Origin: CAYMLL01 sp964390645
Lineage (GTDB): Bacteria > Planctomycetota > UBA8108
NCBI GenBank assembly: GCA_964390645.1
Contig: CAYMLL010000015.1
Location: 1 to 52,914, forward strand
Direction of reading: 5' to 3'
DNA length: 52,914 nt
Positions 26,837 to 35,930 of the stretch are shown here, one piece after another. The translations under genes were made by a program, and so were the position numbers. The notes below the pieces were generated by a model. It did not search any database. It saw only the letters and a list, made by a program, of their open reading frames with translations, and was not told the origin of the DNA. Positions within the stretch are counted from its first letter, which is position 1. Each line of letters begins with the position of its first letter.

Positions 26837-29800
26837 CTACTCCTCGTCGTGTTCCGACGTGCTCGACTGCGGAGCCCCGGAATCGCTCGTGTCGACCGGA
26901 ATATCGATGAGGCCCAGCGCCGTGGCGACCGTGACCTTCGGCTCGGCCAGATCTCCCTTCACCTTGACGCGCAAGAACACGTCCTTGACGAACCCGACGA
27001 TCTGATCCCACACCGGCACGGAGACGTCGACCACCCGCGGCCGCAGCCTGAGATCGAGCTCCCCGTCAAAGCTCATCGTTCCGTCGCCCGCCAGCGAGAG
27101 AGAAGGGCTCTTGATCCTCAGGTCACTGACATGGAAGCGGCCCGCGCCGATCCGAAAGGGCAACCGGATCTCGTTGAAGAACTTCCGCTCCTTCGCCTGA
27201 AATATGTCGAGCTTCAGGATGCCGAGGAGCTGCACGAAGAGGGGTATCTCCAGGAGCTGCGCGTTCTCGATCACGCCGTCGCCCTCCCCGACGAGGGTCC
27301 CGATACCCCCGGTGCGGCCGAGAAAACGTACCTTGCCGCTCGCAGTGCCGGCGACCTTGCCGCCGTCGACGCCGAAGACATCCTTCGCTGCTCTCCCGAC
27401 CTCGAGACCACGTGCCGAGAAGTCGCCGCCGAAGTCACCGGCATCTCCGGTGTCGACGTAAAGAAAGCCGTCGATCGAACCACCGTAGAGCGATCCGGAG
27501 TGCACGCTCATCTGAAAGGTGTGACTCACCTTGGACTTATCCAGACGGTCGAGAAAAGCCTCGGGGATACGGTATTCGCGGCCTTCGATCTGTCGAGTCT
27601 GCCGATCCGCCAGGACATGCGGATGCGGGTCGCCGAAGCGAAAAGTGATGTCGCCGCCCGTCAGTTCCAGGCGATTGAAGGACGCGGACTCGACAAGGAC
27701 CTCGCCCCAGAAGTGACTCGGAAAATCGGGCGAGTCACCACCCACGAATCTACCCTTCGCCTTCATGCCCTTGATCACCGGACCGAAGTCCACGGCCGCG
27801 TCTCGCGTCGTGATCTCCGAGCCCTTGTAGTGGATCTTGTTCCTTGAAGGGTCCGAGGCATCGGCGACGTGGTAGCCCTCGAGATGACCGTCGAAGGTGC
27901 CCTGCAGGCCGAGATTCTCGACGAAGTTCCTCATCTTCTCCGGCAAACCGGCGCGCAGGCGCTCGTCGACCGAGAGACGAGCGATGTCGATATCGTAGTC
28001 CAGCCTCCGTGTGTGGTCACGAGTCGTCAGGCGGCCGTCGAAGCGCAGGGAGGGGGACGCGCCCTCCTCCGTGCGCACTCCCTCGAACTCGATGAGACGC
28101 TCGCCTCGCACCACCATGCGTCCGCCGGAGAGCCGTAGCGGGTAGCGCAAATTCGTCGGCTCCACCGCGCCTTCGAGGAGGTCGAGCGTCGCCTGGAAAT
28201 CCATCCCGCCGTCGGGCAACGAGAAGATGCGGACGACCGTCTTCATTCGCCCGCTGAAGCCGAAGTCGACGACGGCGCGCCGGCCCCTCTCACCGAGAGC
28301 GGCAAGCAGATCCGGTGAGGTCGCGAGATCGTCGCAGACGATCTCGACTTGGAGCAGCGCGTCGTCCCGCAAGTCGACCTGACCGCTGCCCGTGATCGTC
28401 ATGTCCTCGTGGTGACCGACAAGCCCCTTGATGCGCACGAAGCCGTCAGCGCTGTCGTACACGACCTCTCCGGTGATCCTCTCGATCTCGTACGGAAATC
28501 CGCGGTACGCCAGGCGCACGTCACGCGGGAAGAGACGCACGACCGTGCGCACCGGACGCTCTGGCAGCTGCGACCGAGCCAGACTTCGACGAGCGCGGTG
28601 CCAGCGGACCGTCCCGGCGACCCGTCCACCTGGATTGAGATCGTCCCAGACATGGACGAGATCATCCGGGAGGAGATCGCGCACTCGCTCGTCGAGCAGC
28701 AGGCCATCGTTCCCTGCGTCCTCACCCGTGGTCGGGCCTCCGACACGCAGTTGAACGTCGAGCTCGCTCGAGCCGGCCAGGTCGATCTTCGCACGCGTCA
28801 CGAAGAGCCCGCTGCCGAAACACTGTGCGCTCAACAGGTCCTCGACGCGCAGCGCGCCACCCTCGAGCCTGACCGTGCCGTGAATCGCCGTGACCGAACC
28901 GGAGACGTCCTCGTGCCCGATCTCGACGTCGTCGAGCTCCAGCGACGCCACGACGTCCGGGAGCTGTGGCGGAAAAACGCGCGAATCCGACACCTCGACC
29001 GTGACGCTCGCGGTCCCGGAGAAGCGAAAGGGCTCGATGCGTTCCCGGAGCTCCGGGGAGAGCTCTCGAACCCAGCGAGGGTCGAGAGGCGCGCCATCGA
29101 CGCTGATCTTGCAGCCCCAGCCGACGATCGAGCCGGCGTCGGCGGCGAGCTCGAGAAGGCAGCGTCCCGTCAGGGTGCCCCCGCCGACCTTTCCGTTCAG
29201 GTCGCGGAGCTCGAGTGTGCGCTCCCGCACGAGAAGCTCGCCGCCGAGCGCCGTTACCGCGAGGGAGGAGCCTCGCGAAGACAGGCTGCAACGGATCAGA
29301 CGACCGGCGAGACGCTCGAGGACGACACCTTCCAGCGTCCGGATCGAGAGGTCGCCCTCGACGTCGAGGCTGCCGGCGAGGTCGAGATCACGCAGCGGCC
29401 TCGCGACCTCGTCGGGCAGCAGTCGCTCGAGCGACCTCGCCAGATCGAGCTTGAACGCGCGTACGCGAAGGTCGACGGAGGGATGCGAGTCGCTGAAGAG
29501 CAGGCGCCCGGAGACGAGCAGCCGGTCGGCGAGGCTCTGCTGGAGCTCGCCGTCGAACGAGTAGACTCGCGACCCGTCGCGCGTCAGGGAGAGCTCGAGA
29601 TTCTCGATCTCCTCGCTGAACGACCGCGACTCGTCGATGTAGAGCACCCGGCAATCGCTGACGATGACGTCGGGCAGGTCGACCGGATCTTCCGGATCGC
29701 TCGGCGGACGCGGCTGCAAGATGTCCTGGATGTTGAAGCGACCCGACGCGGCGCGCACGAGCCGGAGCTCGACATCCTCGAGCTCGACGCGCTCGAGCGC

Positions 29801-30109
29801 CGGGTGTGAGCCGAGAAGCGACCCGAGACGCAGCGCCACCCGGACCCGGCCGACACTCAGGATCGTCTCCGCTCCGTCCCCGCCACGGATGCGGAGGTCG
29901 TTGATCTGCACCCCGTCCCGGAGGTCGAACGTGACGGAGCCGACCTCGGGGGGATGGAGCAGGAGCTTCCCGAGCGCCTCGTGAACCCGCTTCTGGAGAC
30001 TCTCCGGCCGCAGCGCCAGGTAGACGCTCGAGCCGATGCCGATCGCGACCACCACAGCAATCCACAACGGTACGCGGTAGCGTCGACGGCGACGGCGTTT
30101 CGTTCTCAT
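26837..30109 (-). CDS. AsmA/YhdP-like envelope protein
   Basis: 1090 residues. A basic N-terminus and one membrane helix (residues ~12-34, VPLWIAVVVAIGIGSSVYLA) precede a very long beta-rich region with the repeated hydrophobic-alternating strands and VEG/LxG turns of AsmA-like proteins. Near the C-terminus is the characteristic segment with an amphipathic patch before DLRLRPRVVDV. Members of this superfamily span the periplasm as a groove that moves phospholipids to the outer membrane; that role here is inference. Its ATG overlaps the tsaB stop by four bases (ATGA), so the two are coupled, and the SDR gene follows after 7 bases. Confidence 0.8.
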   Translation of the reverse strand: MRTKRRRRRRYRVPLWIAVVVAIGIGSSVYLALRPESLQKRVHEALGKLLLHPPEVGSVTFDLRDGVQINDLRIRGGDGAETILSVGRVRVALRLGSLLGSHPALERVELEDVELRLVRAASGRFNIQDILQPRPPSDPEDPVDLPDVIVSDCRVLYIDESRSFSEEIENLELSLTRDGSRVYSFDGELQQSLADRLLVSGRLLFSDSHPSVDLRVRAFKLDLARSLERLLPDEVARPLRDLDLAGSLDVEGDLSIRTLEGVVLERLAGRLIRCSLSSRGSSLAVTALGGELLVRERTLELRDLNGKVGGGTLTGRCLLELAADAGSIVGWGCKISVDGAPLDPRWVRELSPELRERIEPFRFSGTASVTVEVSDSRVFPPQLPDVVASLELDDVEIGHEDVSGSVTAIHGTVRLEGGALRVEDLLSAQCFGSGLFVTRAKIDLAGSSELDVQLRVGGPTTGEDAGNDGLLLDERVRDLLPDDLVHVWDDLNPGGRVAGTVRWHRARRSLARSQLPERPVRTVVRLFPRDVRLAYRGFPYEIERITGEVVYDSADGFVRIKGLVGHHEDMTITGSGQVDLRDDALLQVEIVCDDLATSPDLLAALGERGRRAVVDFGFSGRMKTVVRIFSLPDGGMDFQATLDLLEGAVEPTNLRYPLRLSGGRMVVRGERLIEFEGVRTEEGASPSLRFDGRLTTRDHTRRLDYDIDIARLSVDERLRAGLPEKMRNFVENLGLQGTFDGHLEGYHVADASDPSRNKIHYKGSEITTRDAAVDFGPVIKGMKAKGRFVGGDSPDFPSHFWGEVLVESASFNRLELTGGDITFRFGDPHPHVLADRQTRQIEGREYRIPEAFLDRLDKSKVSHTFQMSVHSGSLYGGSIDGFLYVDTGDAGDFGGDFSARGLEVGRAAKDVFGVDGGKVAGTASGKVRFLGRTGGIGTLVGEGDGVIENAQLLEIPLFVQLLGILKLDIFQAKERKFFNEIRLPFRIGAGRFHVSDLRIKSPSLSLAGDGTMSFDGELDLRLRPRVVDVSVPVWDQIVGFVKDVFLRVKVKGDLAEPKVTVATALGLIDIPVDTSDSGAPQSSTSEHDEE

Positions 30110-30918
30110 CGGTCCCCGACCCCCGCGCTTCCGTGGGAGCCCGCGCTTTCATCGGGACCCGTCCGTCCGTCGACGAGGCCCCGTCGCTGCGCCTGACGCT
30201 GATCGTAGACGATCTCGGGTTCGGACGGCCGCAAGTACGCCGGCGCGAGCCCGTGGACGACCTGCAGATCCAGCTCGGCCCGGTGCATACGCGGCCGGGC
30301 CAGTTCGGCCAGCACACTCGCCCGCGGAGCATCCCAGGAGGCCGGCCCCCGCACCATGACCTCCCGATCGCCGTCCGGTGCCGTGGCGAGGAAGACGTCG
30401 GCGCCGTCGCCGAAGACGATCGACGGGCGGCCGACGGAGCCCGCGACGACCGATCGGTCTCCGACCCGGTCGTCAGCGAGGCGCCGCGGTCGTCCGTGCT
30501 CGTCGGCCTCGAAGGTCGCGGTGTAGAAGAAGCCGCGGCGACCGTCGAGGATCGGCACGAGCGCTGCCGTCGCCGGCCATCCCGTCCGGTCGGCCGGGGG
30601 CTCGCGGAGCGCCTGCGCCGCCATCGCCTCCAGCGACGAGACCTCCAGCACACCGATACCGAGCGCGAACGAGAGGCTCTTCGCTGCCGTAACCCCGACT
30701 CGACAACCGGTATACGAACCAGGCCCCACGCTGACCGCGATCCCGCGCAGATCCCCGGGAGCCAGGCCACGAGCGCCGAGCAGCTCGTCGAGACAGGCCG
30801 CGAAATGCCGCGCGTGCACCATACCGCCGGGGAATCTCGCCTCGTGGACACGCTCCGACTCGTCGAAGAGCGCCAGGCTGCCGCGCACGTCCGAGGTCTC
30901 GATCGCCAGCCAGGTCAT
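30106..30918 (-). CDS. tsaB: tRNA N6-threonylcarbamoyladenosine biosynthesis protein TsaB
   Basis: Structural partner of TsaD in making t6A37 of ANN-decoding tRNAs. 270 residues of the ASKHA fold, beginning MTWLAIETSDVRGSLALF with SVGPGSYTGCRVGV, the diagnostic TsaB motif, near residues 60-75, and ALVPILDGRRGFFYTATF later. The start at 30918 is the Met directly before the conserved first strand; the longer frame to 30993 adds only low-quality residues. It heads the operon with the AsmA-like and SDR genes. A perfect palindrome lies 28 bases upstream. Confidence 0.92.
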   Translation of the reverse strand: MTWLAIETSDVRGSLALFDESERVHEARFPGGMVHARHFAACLDELLGARGLAPGDLRGIAVSVGPGSYTGCRVGVTAAKSLSFALGIGVLEVSSLEAMAAQALREPPADRTGWPATAALVPILDGRRGFFYTATFEADEHGRPRRLADDRVGDRSVVAGSVGRPSIVFGDGADVFLATAPDGDREVMVRGPASWDAPRASVLAELARPRMHRAELDLQVVHGLAPAYLRPSEPEIVYDQRQAQRRGLVDGRTGPDESAGSHGSAGVGDR

Positions 30919-30945
30919 CGCTCTGCCCAGGGTAGAGGAGCGCCG

Positions 30946-30963
30946 CGCACCTTGCAAGGTGCG
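30946..30963. promoter_or_regulatory. Perfect 18-bp palindrome upstream of tsaB
   Basis: CGCACCTTGCAAGGTGCG is fully self-complementary and lies in the divergent tsaB-tpiA spacer, 28 bases before the tsaB ATG and about 110 bases from the tpiA -35. A dimeric repressor site or a leader hairpin of tsaB is plausible. Confidence 0.45.
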
Positions 30964-31073
30964 GCGGGAGACGGGGACGGGCGCCGGGAACACCCCGCAG
31001 GGACCCCAAAGACCACCCCCGAGTCGACCGACCCGGCCCCCGATGGAACCTGCCCGGAGGGTCTAAAATGTTT

Positions 31074-31102
31074 TTGACAGCGGACTAAGAGCGACTTACC
31101 CT
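31074..31102 (+). promoter_or_regulatory. Sigma70-type promoter for tpiA
   Basis: A consensus TTGACA at 31074-31079, a 17-base spacer and TACCCT at 31097-31102, with an A/T-rich stretch just upstream in an otherwise GC-rich spacer. The predicted leader before the tpiA ATG is about 70 bases. Confidence 0.6.
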
Positions 31103-31177
31103 ATCTGGCTTCGTCGCGGTCCGGGAAGGTCGTGCTGCCACGCTCCCTGCCACCCCGTCCCTGACATCTCGAGGCGC

Positions 31178-31975
31178 ATGTCCCCACCGAAACGCCACGT
31201 GCCGCTGATCGCGGGCAACTGGAAAATGCACAAGACGCTCGGGGAGGCTCGAGCGCTGACGAGCGAGATCATCGCCACCCTCGGTGACCTCCGTGGTGTC
31301 GACGTCGGGCTCTTCCCGTCGGCCACCGCCCTGGCCGCCGTCGGCGAGATCGCCAACGCGGCTGACCGCTCGGTCCTTGTCGGGGCGCAGAACATGCACG
31401 ATGAGCCGCAGGGTGCGTTCACCGGGGAGACTTCGGCGGCGATGATCCTCGGCTGCGGAGCATCGAGCGTACTTCTCGGCCATTCCGAGCGCCGGCACGT
31501 CTTCGGCGAGAGCGATGAGCTGGTGGGACGCAAGGTTCGAGCGGCGCTCGACGCCGGCCTGAGGCCGATTCTCTGCGTCGGTGAGACCATCGAGGAGCGC
31601 GAGGCCGATCAGACGACGACCGTCTGCAAACGCCAGCTGGACGTCGCGATCTCGGGCATCAGCTCGGCCTCGGAGCTCGCCGAGATCATCATCGCGTACG
31701 AGCCGGTGTGGGCGATCGGCACCGGACACACGGCGACGCCCGAGCAGGCCCAGGAAGTGCACGGGTTCCTCCGCGGCGAGCTGGGTGGCGCGTTCGAGTC
31801 CCGGGGTGGCACCACCGATGACCGGCAAGGGACGCGTATCCTCTACGGCGGCAGCGTCAAGCCGGGCAACGCCGGGGAGCTCCTCGCGGAAGCCGACATC
31901 GACGGCGCACTGGTCGGCGGTGCCAGCCTGGACGCGGAGTCCTTTGTCGGCATCTGCTGTGGCTGCACGGGTTGA
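31178..31975 (+). CDS. tpiA: Triosephosphate isomerase
   Basis: Interconverts glyceraldehyde-3-phosphate and dihydroxyacetone phosphate in glycolysis. 265 residues, full length for this TIM barrel. Catalytic residues are visible: Lys16 in AGNWKMHK, His102 in LLGHSERR and Glu175 in AYEPVWAIGTG, with the phosphate-binding LYGGSVKPGNA and GALVGGASL loops near the C-terminus. The first gene of the plus-strand housekeeping run, with its own promoter. Confidence 0.98.
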   Translation: MSPPKRHVPLIAGNWKMHKTLGEARALTSEIIATLGDLRGVDVGLFPSATALAAVGEIANAADRSVLVGAQNMHDEPQGAFTGETSAAMILGCGASSVLLGHSERRHVFGESDELVGRKVRAALDAGLRPILCVGETIEEREADQTTTVCKRQLDVAISGISSASELAEIIIAYEPVWAIGTGHTATPEQAQEVHGFLRGELGGAFESRGGTTDDRQGTRILYGGSVKPGNAGELLAEADIDGALVGGASLDAESFVGICCGCTG

Positions 31976-32094
31976 ACCCGGTATACCGGTAAGAGTGAAC
32001 TTGCCACACGCGCGAACTCCCACTCATGGCGAGCCCGCCCTCAGACGACGAAACATGAACAGCGTAATCTGATTCGGACCTTCCCGGAGGCGAC

Positions 32095-32685
32095 ATGATC
32101 CTCGATCTCTTTCCCGTCCTCGGCTTTGAAATCGGCGGCCTGCTCTGGGGCCTGGTCGGCTTTCTCATCTTCTTCCTGTCGCTGATCCTGATCGTCGTGA
32201 TCCTGCTACAGGACTCGAAGGAGGGGGGTCTCGGCGGCGCTTTCGGCGGCGCAGGAGGAGGCGGCGAGCTGCTCGGAGCGCGCGGGCAGAAGGAGATCGT
32301 GCGCTTCACGGCCATCGTGGCGATCGTCCTCTTCAGCCTGGTCATCGCCTGGGGCGCGATCAAGGCCCGTGACACCGATGCGTCCCGTGTGACGTCGGAA
32401 AACACCGACGCCGAGGAGACGATCAGCAGCGGTCGCGAACAGGAGAAAGAGCAGGCCGACGCGGAGAAGGCACGGGCTGACGCGGAAAAGGCACGGGCTG
32501 ACGCGGAAAAGGCACGGGCCGAGAAGGCGACGACCGACGGCGCGGCTTCCGAAGACACCGGTGCGGCTGATACCGCGGCCGAACCCTCCGGAACTTCAGC
32601 GGCCGAGCCCTCCGCGACCCCGTCGGCGAAGCCTGATGAGAACGCGGCCGAAGGCACGGTGCCGCCGGCGAAGATCGACAACTGA
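32095..32685 (+). CDS. secG: Protein translocase subunit SecG with long C-terminal extension
   Basis: Small membrane subunit of the SecYEG export channel. Two membrane helices are seen (residues ~14-38 and ~70-89), separated by the conserved loop VVILLQDSKEGGLGGAFGG. SecG usually ends just after the second helix at about 75-110 residues; here about 100 extra residues form a charged segment of ADAEKAR repeats followed by an Ala/Glu/Pro/Ser-rich acidic tail. ATG 32095 has CCGGAGG upstream. Following tpiA is a common arrangement in bacteria. The function of the tail is unknown. Confidence 0.93.
   Translation: MILDLFPVLGFEIGGLLWGLVGFLIFFLSLILIVVILLQDSKEGGLGGAFGGAGGGGELLGARGQKEIVRFTAIVAIVLFSLVIAWGAIKARDTDASRVTSENTDAEETISSGREQEKEQADAEKARADAEKARADAEKARAEKATTDGAASEDTGAADTAAEPSGTSAAEPSATPSAKPDENAAEGTVPPAKIDN
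32461..32520 (+). repeat. 21-bp tandem repeat in secG
   Basis: Nearly three copies of a 21-bp unit, the second and third identical where they overlap, encoding AEKARAD blocks in the SecG tail. Copy number could vary between strains. Confidence 0.9.
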
Positions 32686-32745
32686 ATCCGGCTCCGAAGC
32701 CGAGAACTCTCCCGAAGCTCGCCAGGACGAGCGAAGGACTGAACG

Positions 32746-33630
32746 ATGCTGCGGAGTATGACGGGATACGGTGAAGCCGTGGTCGAGACGGAGGACTTCG
32801 TCCTCGGTCTCGACGTACGGACCTTCAACCACCGCTTCCTCAAGCTCAGCTGCAAGATTCCGGAGGAGATCGTCTACGTCCAGAACGAGCTGGAGGACAC
32901 GTTGCGCAAGCGGCTCGTCCGTGGATCGGTCTCCTTGACGGTACGGTTCGAGCCGAGACACTACTGCGATCTCTACGAGGTCGACACCGACGTGGTCAAG
33001 AAATACGCGGGCGCCCTCCGCAAGCTGAACGAGGATCTGGGCGCCGACGGCGAGATCCGCGCTCAGGATCTCTTGCTGCTGCCGGGAGCGATCCGCAGCG
33101 AGGAGAATCCGGTGCTCGGGAAGGACCGTGTCGTTCCCGCCGCGATCGAGGCCGCAAAGCGCGCGCTCGACGCCGTCGCCGAGATGCGCGAGACCGAGGG
33201 GCGCAACCTCAAGGAAGAGCTCCGGCAGCGCAGCGCCAGCCTGGACGCCCGTATCGCGACGGTGAAGGCCGCCGCACCCGGCACCCTCGAGGAAAGCTTC
33301 CACAGGCTGGAAGAGAGAATTCGCAAGCTGCTCGGCGATCAAGCCAACACGCTGAGGTCCGAAGATGTGGTCAAGGAAGCGGCGATCCTCGCGGAACGCG
33401 CCGACGTCGCCGAGGAGATCGCGCGCCTCGAGAGCCACCTAGAACAGTTCCACGAGGCGCTCGAGTCGACGAGCCCGGTCGGGCGCAAGCTGGAGTTCAT
33501 CGTTCAGGAGATGCTCCGCGAGTCGAACACCATGGGCTCGAAGGTGGCGAACAGCAAGCTCAACCGTCACATCGTCGAGATCAAGGCAGAAGTCGATCGC
33601 CTCAAGGAGCAGGTGCTGAACATCGAGTGA
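32746..33630 (+). CDS. yicC: YicC/YloC-family endoribonuclease
   Basis: 294 residues, the usual length, beginning with the family signature MLRSMTGYGEA, followed by the N-terminal YicC domain and the C-terminal DUF1732 domain (GRKLEFIVQEMLRESNTMGSK and the end segment IVEIKAEVDRLKEQVLNIE). YicC proteins are endoribonucleases implicated in RNA turnover. AAGGA lies 8 bases before the ATG. It sits 7 bases ahead of gmk, a gene order conserved in many bacteria, and the two are almost certainly co-transcribed. Confidence 0.95.
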   Translation: MLRSMTGYGEAVVETEDFVLGLDVRTFNHRFLKLSCKIPEEIVYVQNELEDTLRKRLVRGSVSLTVRFEPRHYCDLYEVDTDVVKKYAGALRKLNEDLGADGEIRAQDLLLLPGAIRSEENPVLGKDRVVPAAIEAAKRALDAVAEMRETEGRNLKEELRQRSASLDARIATVKAAAPGTLEESFHRLEERIRKLLGDQANTLRSEDVVKEAAILAERADVAEEIARLESHLEQFHEALESTSPVGRKLEFIVQEMLRESNTMGSKVANSKLNRHIVEIKAEVDRLKEQVLNIE

Positions 33631-33637
33631 CGGATAC

Positions 33638-34204
33638 TTGAGTCGCCGTGGCAGATTGATCGTGATCTCGGGACCGTCGGGAGCCGGCAAGACGAGCCTC
33701 TGCGACGAGCTACTCGAGCGCTCCGGGTTGGTGCGTGTGATCACGTGCACGACGCGAGCGCGGCGCGGCAACGAGCGCAATGGCAAGGACTACATCTTTC
33801 TGGAGCAGGAGGATTTCGAGACCAAGATCGCAGAAGGCTGGTTCCTCGAGTACGCGTGCGTCCACGGGAAGCTCTACGGCACGCCGCGCGATCAGGTCGA
33901 GGCCGGCCTCGAGGCGGGACGCACGGTCCTGCTCAACGTCGACGTTCAGGGCGCGCAGCAGATCCGCGAGTCCGGGATCGACGGCCTCTCGACGATCTTC
34001 ATCGTCCCCGTGAGCCTCGAAGTGCTGAGAACACGTCTGGAAGCGAGATCAACAGATTCGCAAGAGGAGATCACCCGCAGGCTGGATATCGCACGACAGG
34101 AGATGAGCGAACGGATCCACTACGACCACGTCGTCGTCAACGACGACTTCGGCGACGCGGTCCGGGAGCTGGAATCGATCCTCATGACAGTCTCCAGAGA
34201 CTGA
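33638..34204 (+). CDS. gmk: Guanylate kinase
   Basis: Phosphorylates GMP to GDP with ATP. 188 residues with the P-loop GPSGAGKTS near residue 12, the GMP-binding TTRARRGNERNGKDY, EYACVHGKLYGTP, VDVQGAQQIRES, and a lid region with EEITRRL. The best start is a TTG at 33638, because the family begins within a few residues of the P-loop and no ATG or GTG is suitably placed. It follows yicC by 7 bases. Confidence 0.95.
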   Translation: MSRRGRLIVISGPSGAGKTSLCDELLERSGLVRVITCTTRARRGNERNGKDYIFLEQEDFETKIAEGWFLEYACVHGKLYGTPRDQVEAGLEAGRTVLLNVDVQGAQQIRESGIDGLSTIFIVPVSLEVLRTRLEARSTDSQEEITRRLDIARQEMSERIHYDHVVVNDDFGDAVRELESILMTVSRD

Positions 34205-34239
34205 CCCCTCGAGAAGTCACTTTACTCCGTGGAGGACAG

Positions 34240-34638
34240 ATGCTGAATATCGACACCGAAGAAGCCCTCGTCCGCAAGGTCGGTGGCAAGTTCAGGCTCA
34301 CCGCTCTCATGCAGAAGCGCATGGTCGAGCTGAACCGCGGATCGGCGCCCCTGGTCGAGGTTGAAGGGGAAGATCCGGACCCGCGCGCGATCGTCGTGCA
34401 GGAGATCCTCGAAGACAAGATCGAGCTCGCAACGCGCGATCAGATCGAGGCGCCGCTGCGCCAGCCGGAAGAGCCCGTCGCGGCTCCCGCAATTCCGGCG
34501 GCTCCCGAACCCGTGCTGGCCGAGCCGGAGGAGTCGACCGAGGAGGGCGATGACGTCGAGATCTACGGCTCCGACATCAAGAAGATCAAGGAGCAGCGGA
34601 TCAAGGAGCTGTCCGAGCTGCTCAATCCGAAGAAGTAG
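34240..34638 (+). CDS. rpoZ: RNA polymerase omega subunit with acidic C-terminal extension
   Basis: 132 residues from an ATG preceded by GTGGAGGA. The N-terminal ~75 residues match omega (KVGGKFRLTALMQKRMVELNRGSAPLV and IVVQEILEDKIEL), the chaperone-like subunit that latches beta-prime. After it come about 55 residues, first Ala/Pro-rich and then acidic, ending in a basic helix (IKKIKEQRIKELSELL). The position between gmk and coaC matches the common gmk-rpoZ-coaBC order. The tail is longer than in most omegas; its role is unknown. Confidence 0.93.
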   Translation: MLNIDTEEALVRKVGGKFRLTALMQKRMVELNRGSAPLVEVEGEDPDPRAIVVQEILEDKIELATRDQIEAPLRQPEEPVAAPAIPAAPEPVLAEPEESTEEGDDVEIYGSDIKKIKEQRIKELSELLNPKK

Positions 34639-34672
34639 GAGTCCGCTGCCGCGTCCGATCGCTGAGGCTCGA

Positions 34673-35254
34673 ATGCGGCAGAGCGAGTTCCGAGACATGG
34701 CGAACATCATCCTCGGGGTGTCTGCGGGTATCGCCGCCTACAAGAGCGCGGATCTGGCATCGAAGCTCACGCAGCAAGGAGACGTCGTCAAGACGATCCT
34801 CACTCCACACGCGCTCGAGTTCATCACCGCCCTGAGCTTTCGAGCCGTGACTCGTCAGGAGGTGCTGACGGACACCTTCGACGACGACCCGGCCTACCGT
34901 CCCGAGCACATCTCCCTCGCCGAGTGGGCGGATCTGCTCGTCATCGCACCGGCGACGGCGGATCTGATCGGCAAGCTCGCGAACGGCCTCGGAGACAATC
35001 TCCTCGCCGTTACCGCGCTCGCCTTCGACAAGCCGGTCCTCGTGGCCCCGGCGATGAACGACCGCATGTGGGCGAACCCCGCAGTGGAGGACAACGTCGC
35101 CCGCCTGCGCGATCGACTCGGCTACCACATCGTCGGACCGACCGAAGGCCACCTCGCGTGTGGCTCGGTCGGCCCTGGCAGGCTCGTGGAGCCCGACGAC
35201 CTGATCCTCGAGATCCGCAAGCTCCTGGCCGGAACCACGCCACCGGTCAGCTGA
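34673..35254 (+). CDS. coaC: Phosphopantothenoylcysteine decarboxylase
   Basis: Decarboxylates 4'-phosphopantothenoylcysteine in coenzyme A synthesis using FMN. 193 residues of the HFCD flavoprotein fold: ILGVSAGIAAYKSADL at the N-terminus, the active-site His in EHISLAEWADLLVIAPATA, PAMNDRMW, and the substrate-clamp Cys in HLACGSVGPGR. The stand-alone protein ends there, so it is CoaC only. ATG 34673 has GAGG six bases upstream; ATG 34697 is a weaker alternative. coaB follows after 13 bases. Confidence 0.95.
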   Translation: MRQSEFRDMANIILGVSAGIAAYKSADLASKLTQQGDVVKTILTPHALEFITALSFRAVTRQEVLTDTFDDDPAYRPEHISLAEWADLLVIAPATADLIGKLANGLGDNLLAVTALAFDKPVLVAPAMNDRMWANPAVEDNVARLRDRLGYHIVGPTEGHLACGSVGPGRLVEPDDLILEIRKLLAGTTPPVS

Positions 35255-35267
35255 ACCCTCGGTACCG

Positions 35268-35930
35268 ATGCCCACGCCACCACACGTGCTCATTCTCTCC
35301 GGTCCGACGCGCGAACCCATCGACCCGGTCCGCTTCATCTCGAACGCCTCGACCGGTCGACAGGGCGTCGCGCTGGCGAAAGAGGCGCTGGAACGCGGCT
35401 ACAGCGTCGAGATGGTGCAGGGCCCGGTCGATGTCGATCCGCCCGCAGGCGTACGCGTCCTCAAAGTCGTCCGCGCCGCGGAGATGCTCGAGCAGGCGAT
35501 CGCACGCCACCCTTTCTGCAACGTGCTGATCGCGGCCGCTGCAGTGAGCGATTTCCGGCCGCGTGAGGTCTCGACGAGCAAGCACAAGCGCGACGGCGAG
35601 TGGCGCCTCGAGCTCGAGCCAACCGAGGATATCGTCGCGCGACTCGGAAGGAGCAAGGGCTTGCGCATCCATGTCGGGTTCGCTCTCGAGACCGACACGC
35701 CGCTCGAGAACGGTCTGCGAAAGCTCATCGAGAAGAAGCTCGACTGGATCGTCGTCAACTCCCCCGACGCCATCGGCGCCGAGACCTCCGACTACCATAT
35801 CCTTGGCGCCGGTGGATCGAAGTACCACGTCGGCGAGGCGTCGAAGAGGCTCCTGGCGGCGAGACTCCTTGACCGAGTCGACGAGTCGCTGCGACATCTG
35901 CACGCCGGAAACGAGGGAGTCGGGGCGTAA
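35268..35930 (+). CDS. coaB: Phosphopantothenate-cysteine ligase, stand-alone CoaB
   Basis: Joins 4'-phosphopantothenate and cysteine. 220 residues with SGPTREPIDPVRFISNASTG (nucleotide site), AAAVSDFRP, and a basic STSKHKRDG motif at the CTP-binding loop. Most bacteria fuse this to CoaC; here the genes are adjacent but separate, with independent start codons. It ends the housekeeping run. Confidence 0.95.
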   Translation: MPTPPHVLILSGPTREPIDPVRFISNASTGRQGVALAKEALERGYSVEMVQGPVDVDPPAGVRVLKVVRAAEMLEQAIARHPFCNVLIAAAAVSDFRPREVSTSKHKRDGEWRLELEPTEDIVARLGRSKGLRIHVGFALETDTPLENGLRKLIEKKLDWIVVNSPDAIGAETSDYHILGAGGSKYHVGEASKRLLAARLLDRVDESLRHLHAGNEGVGA

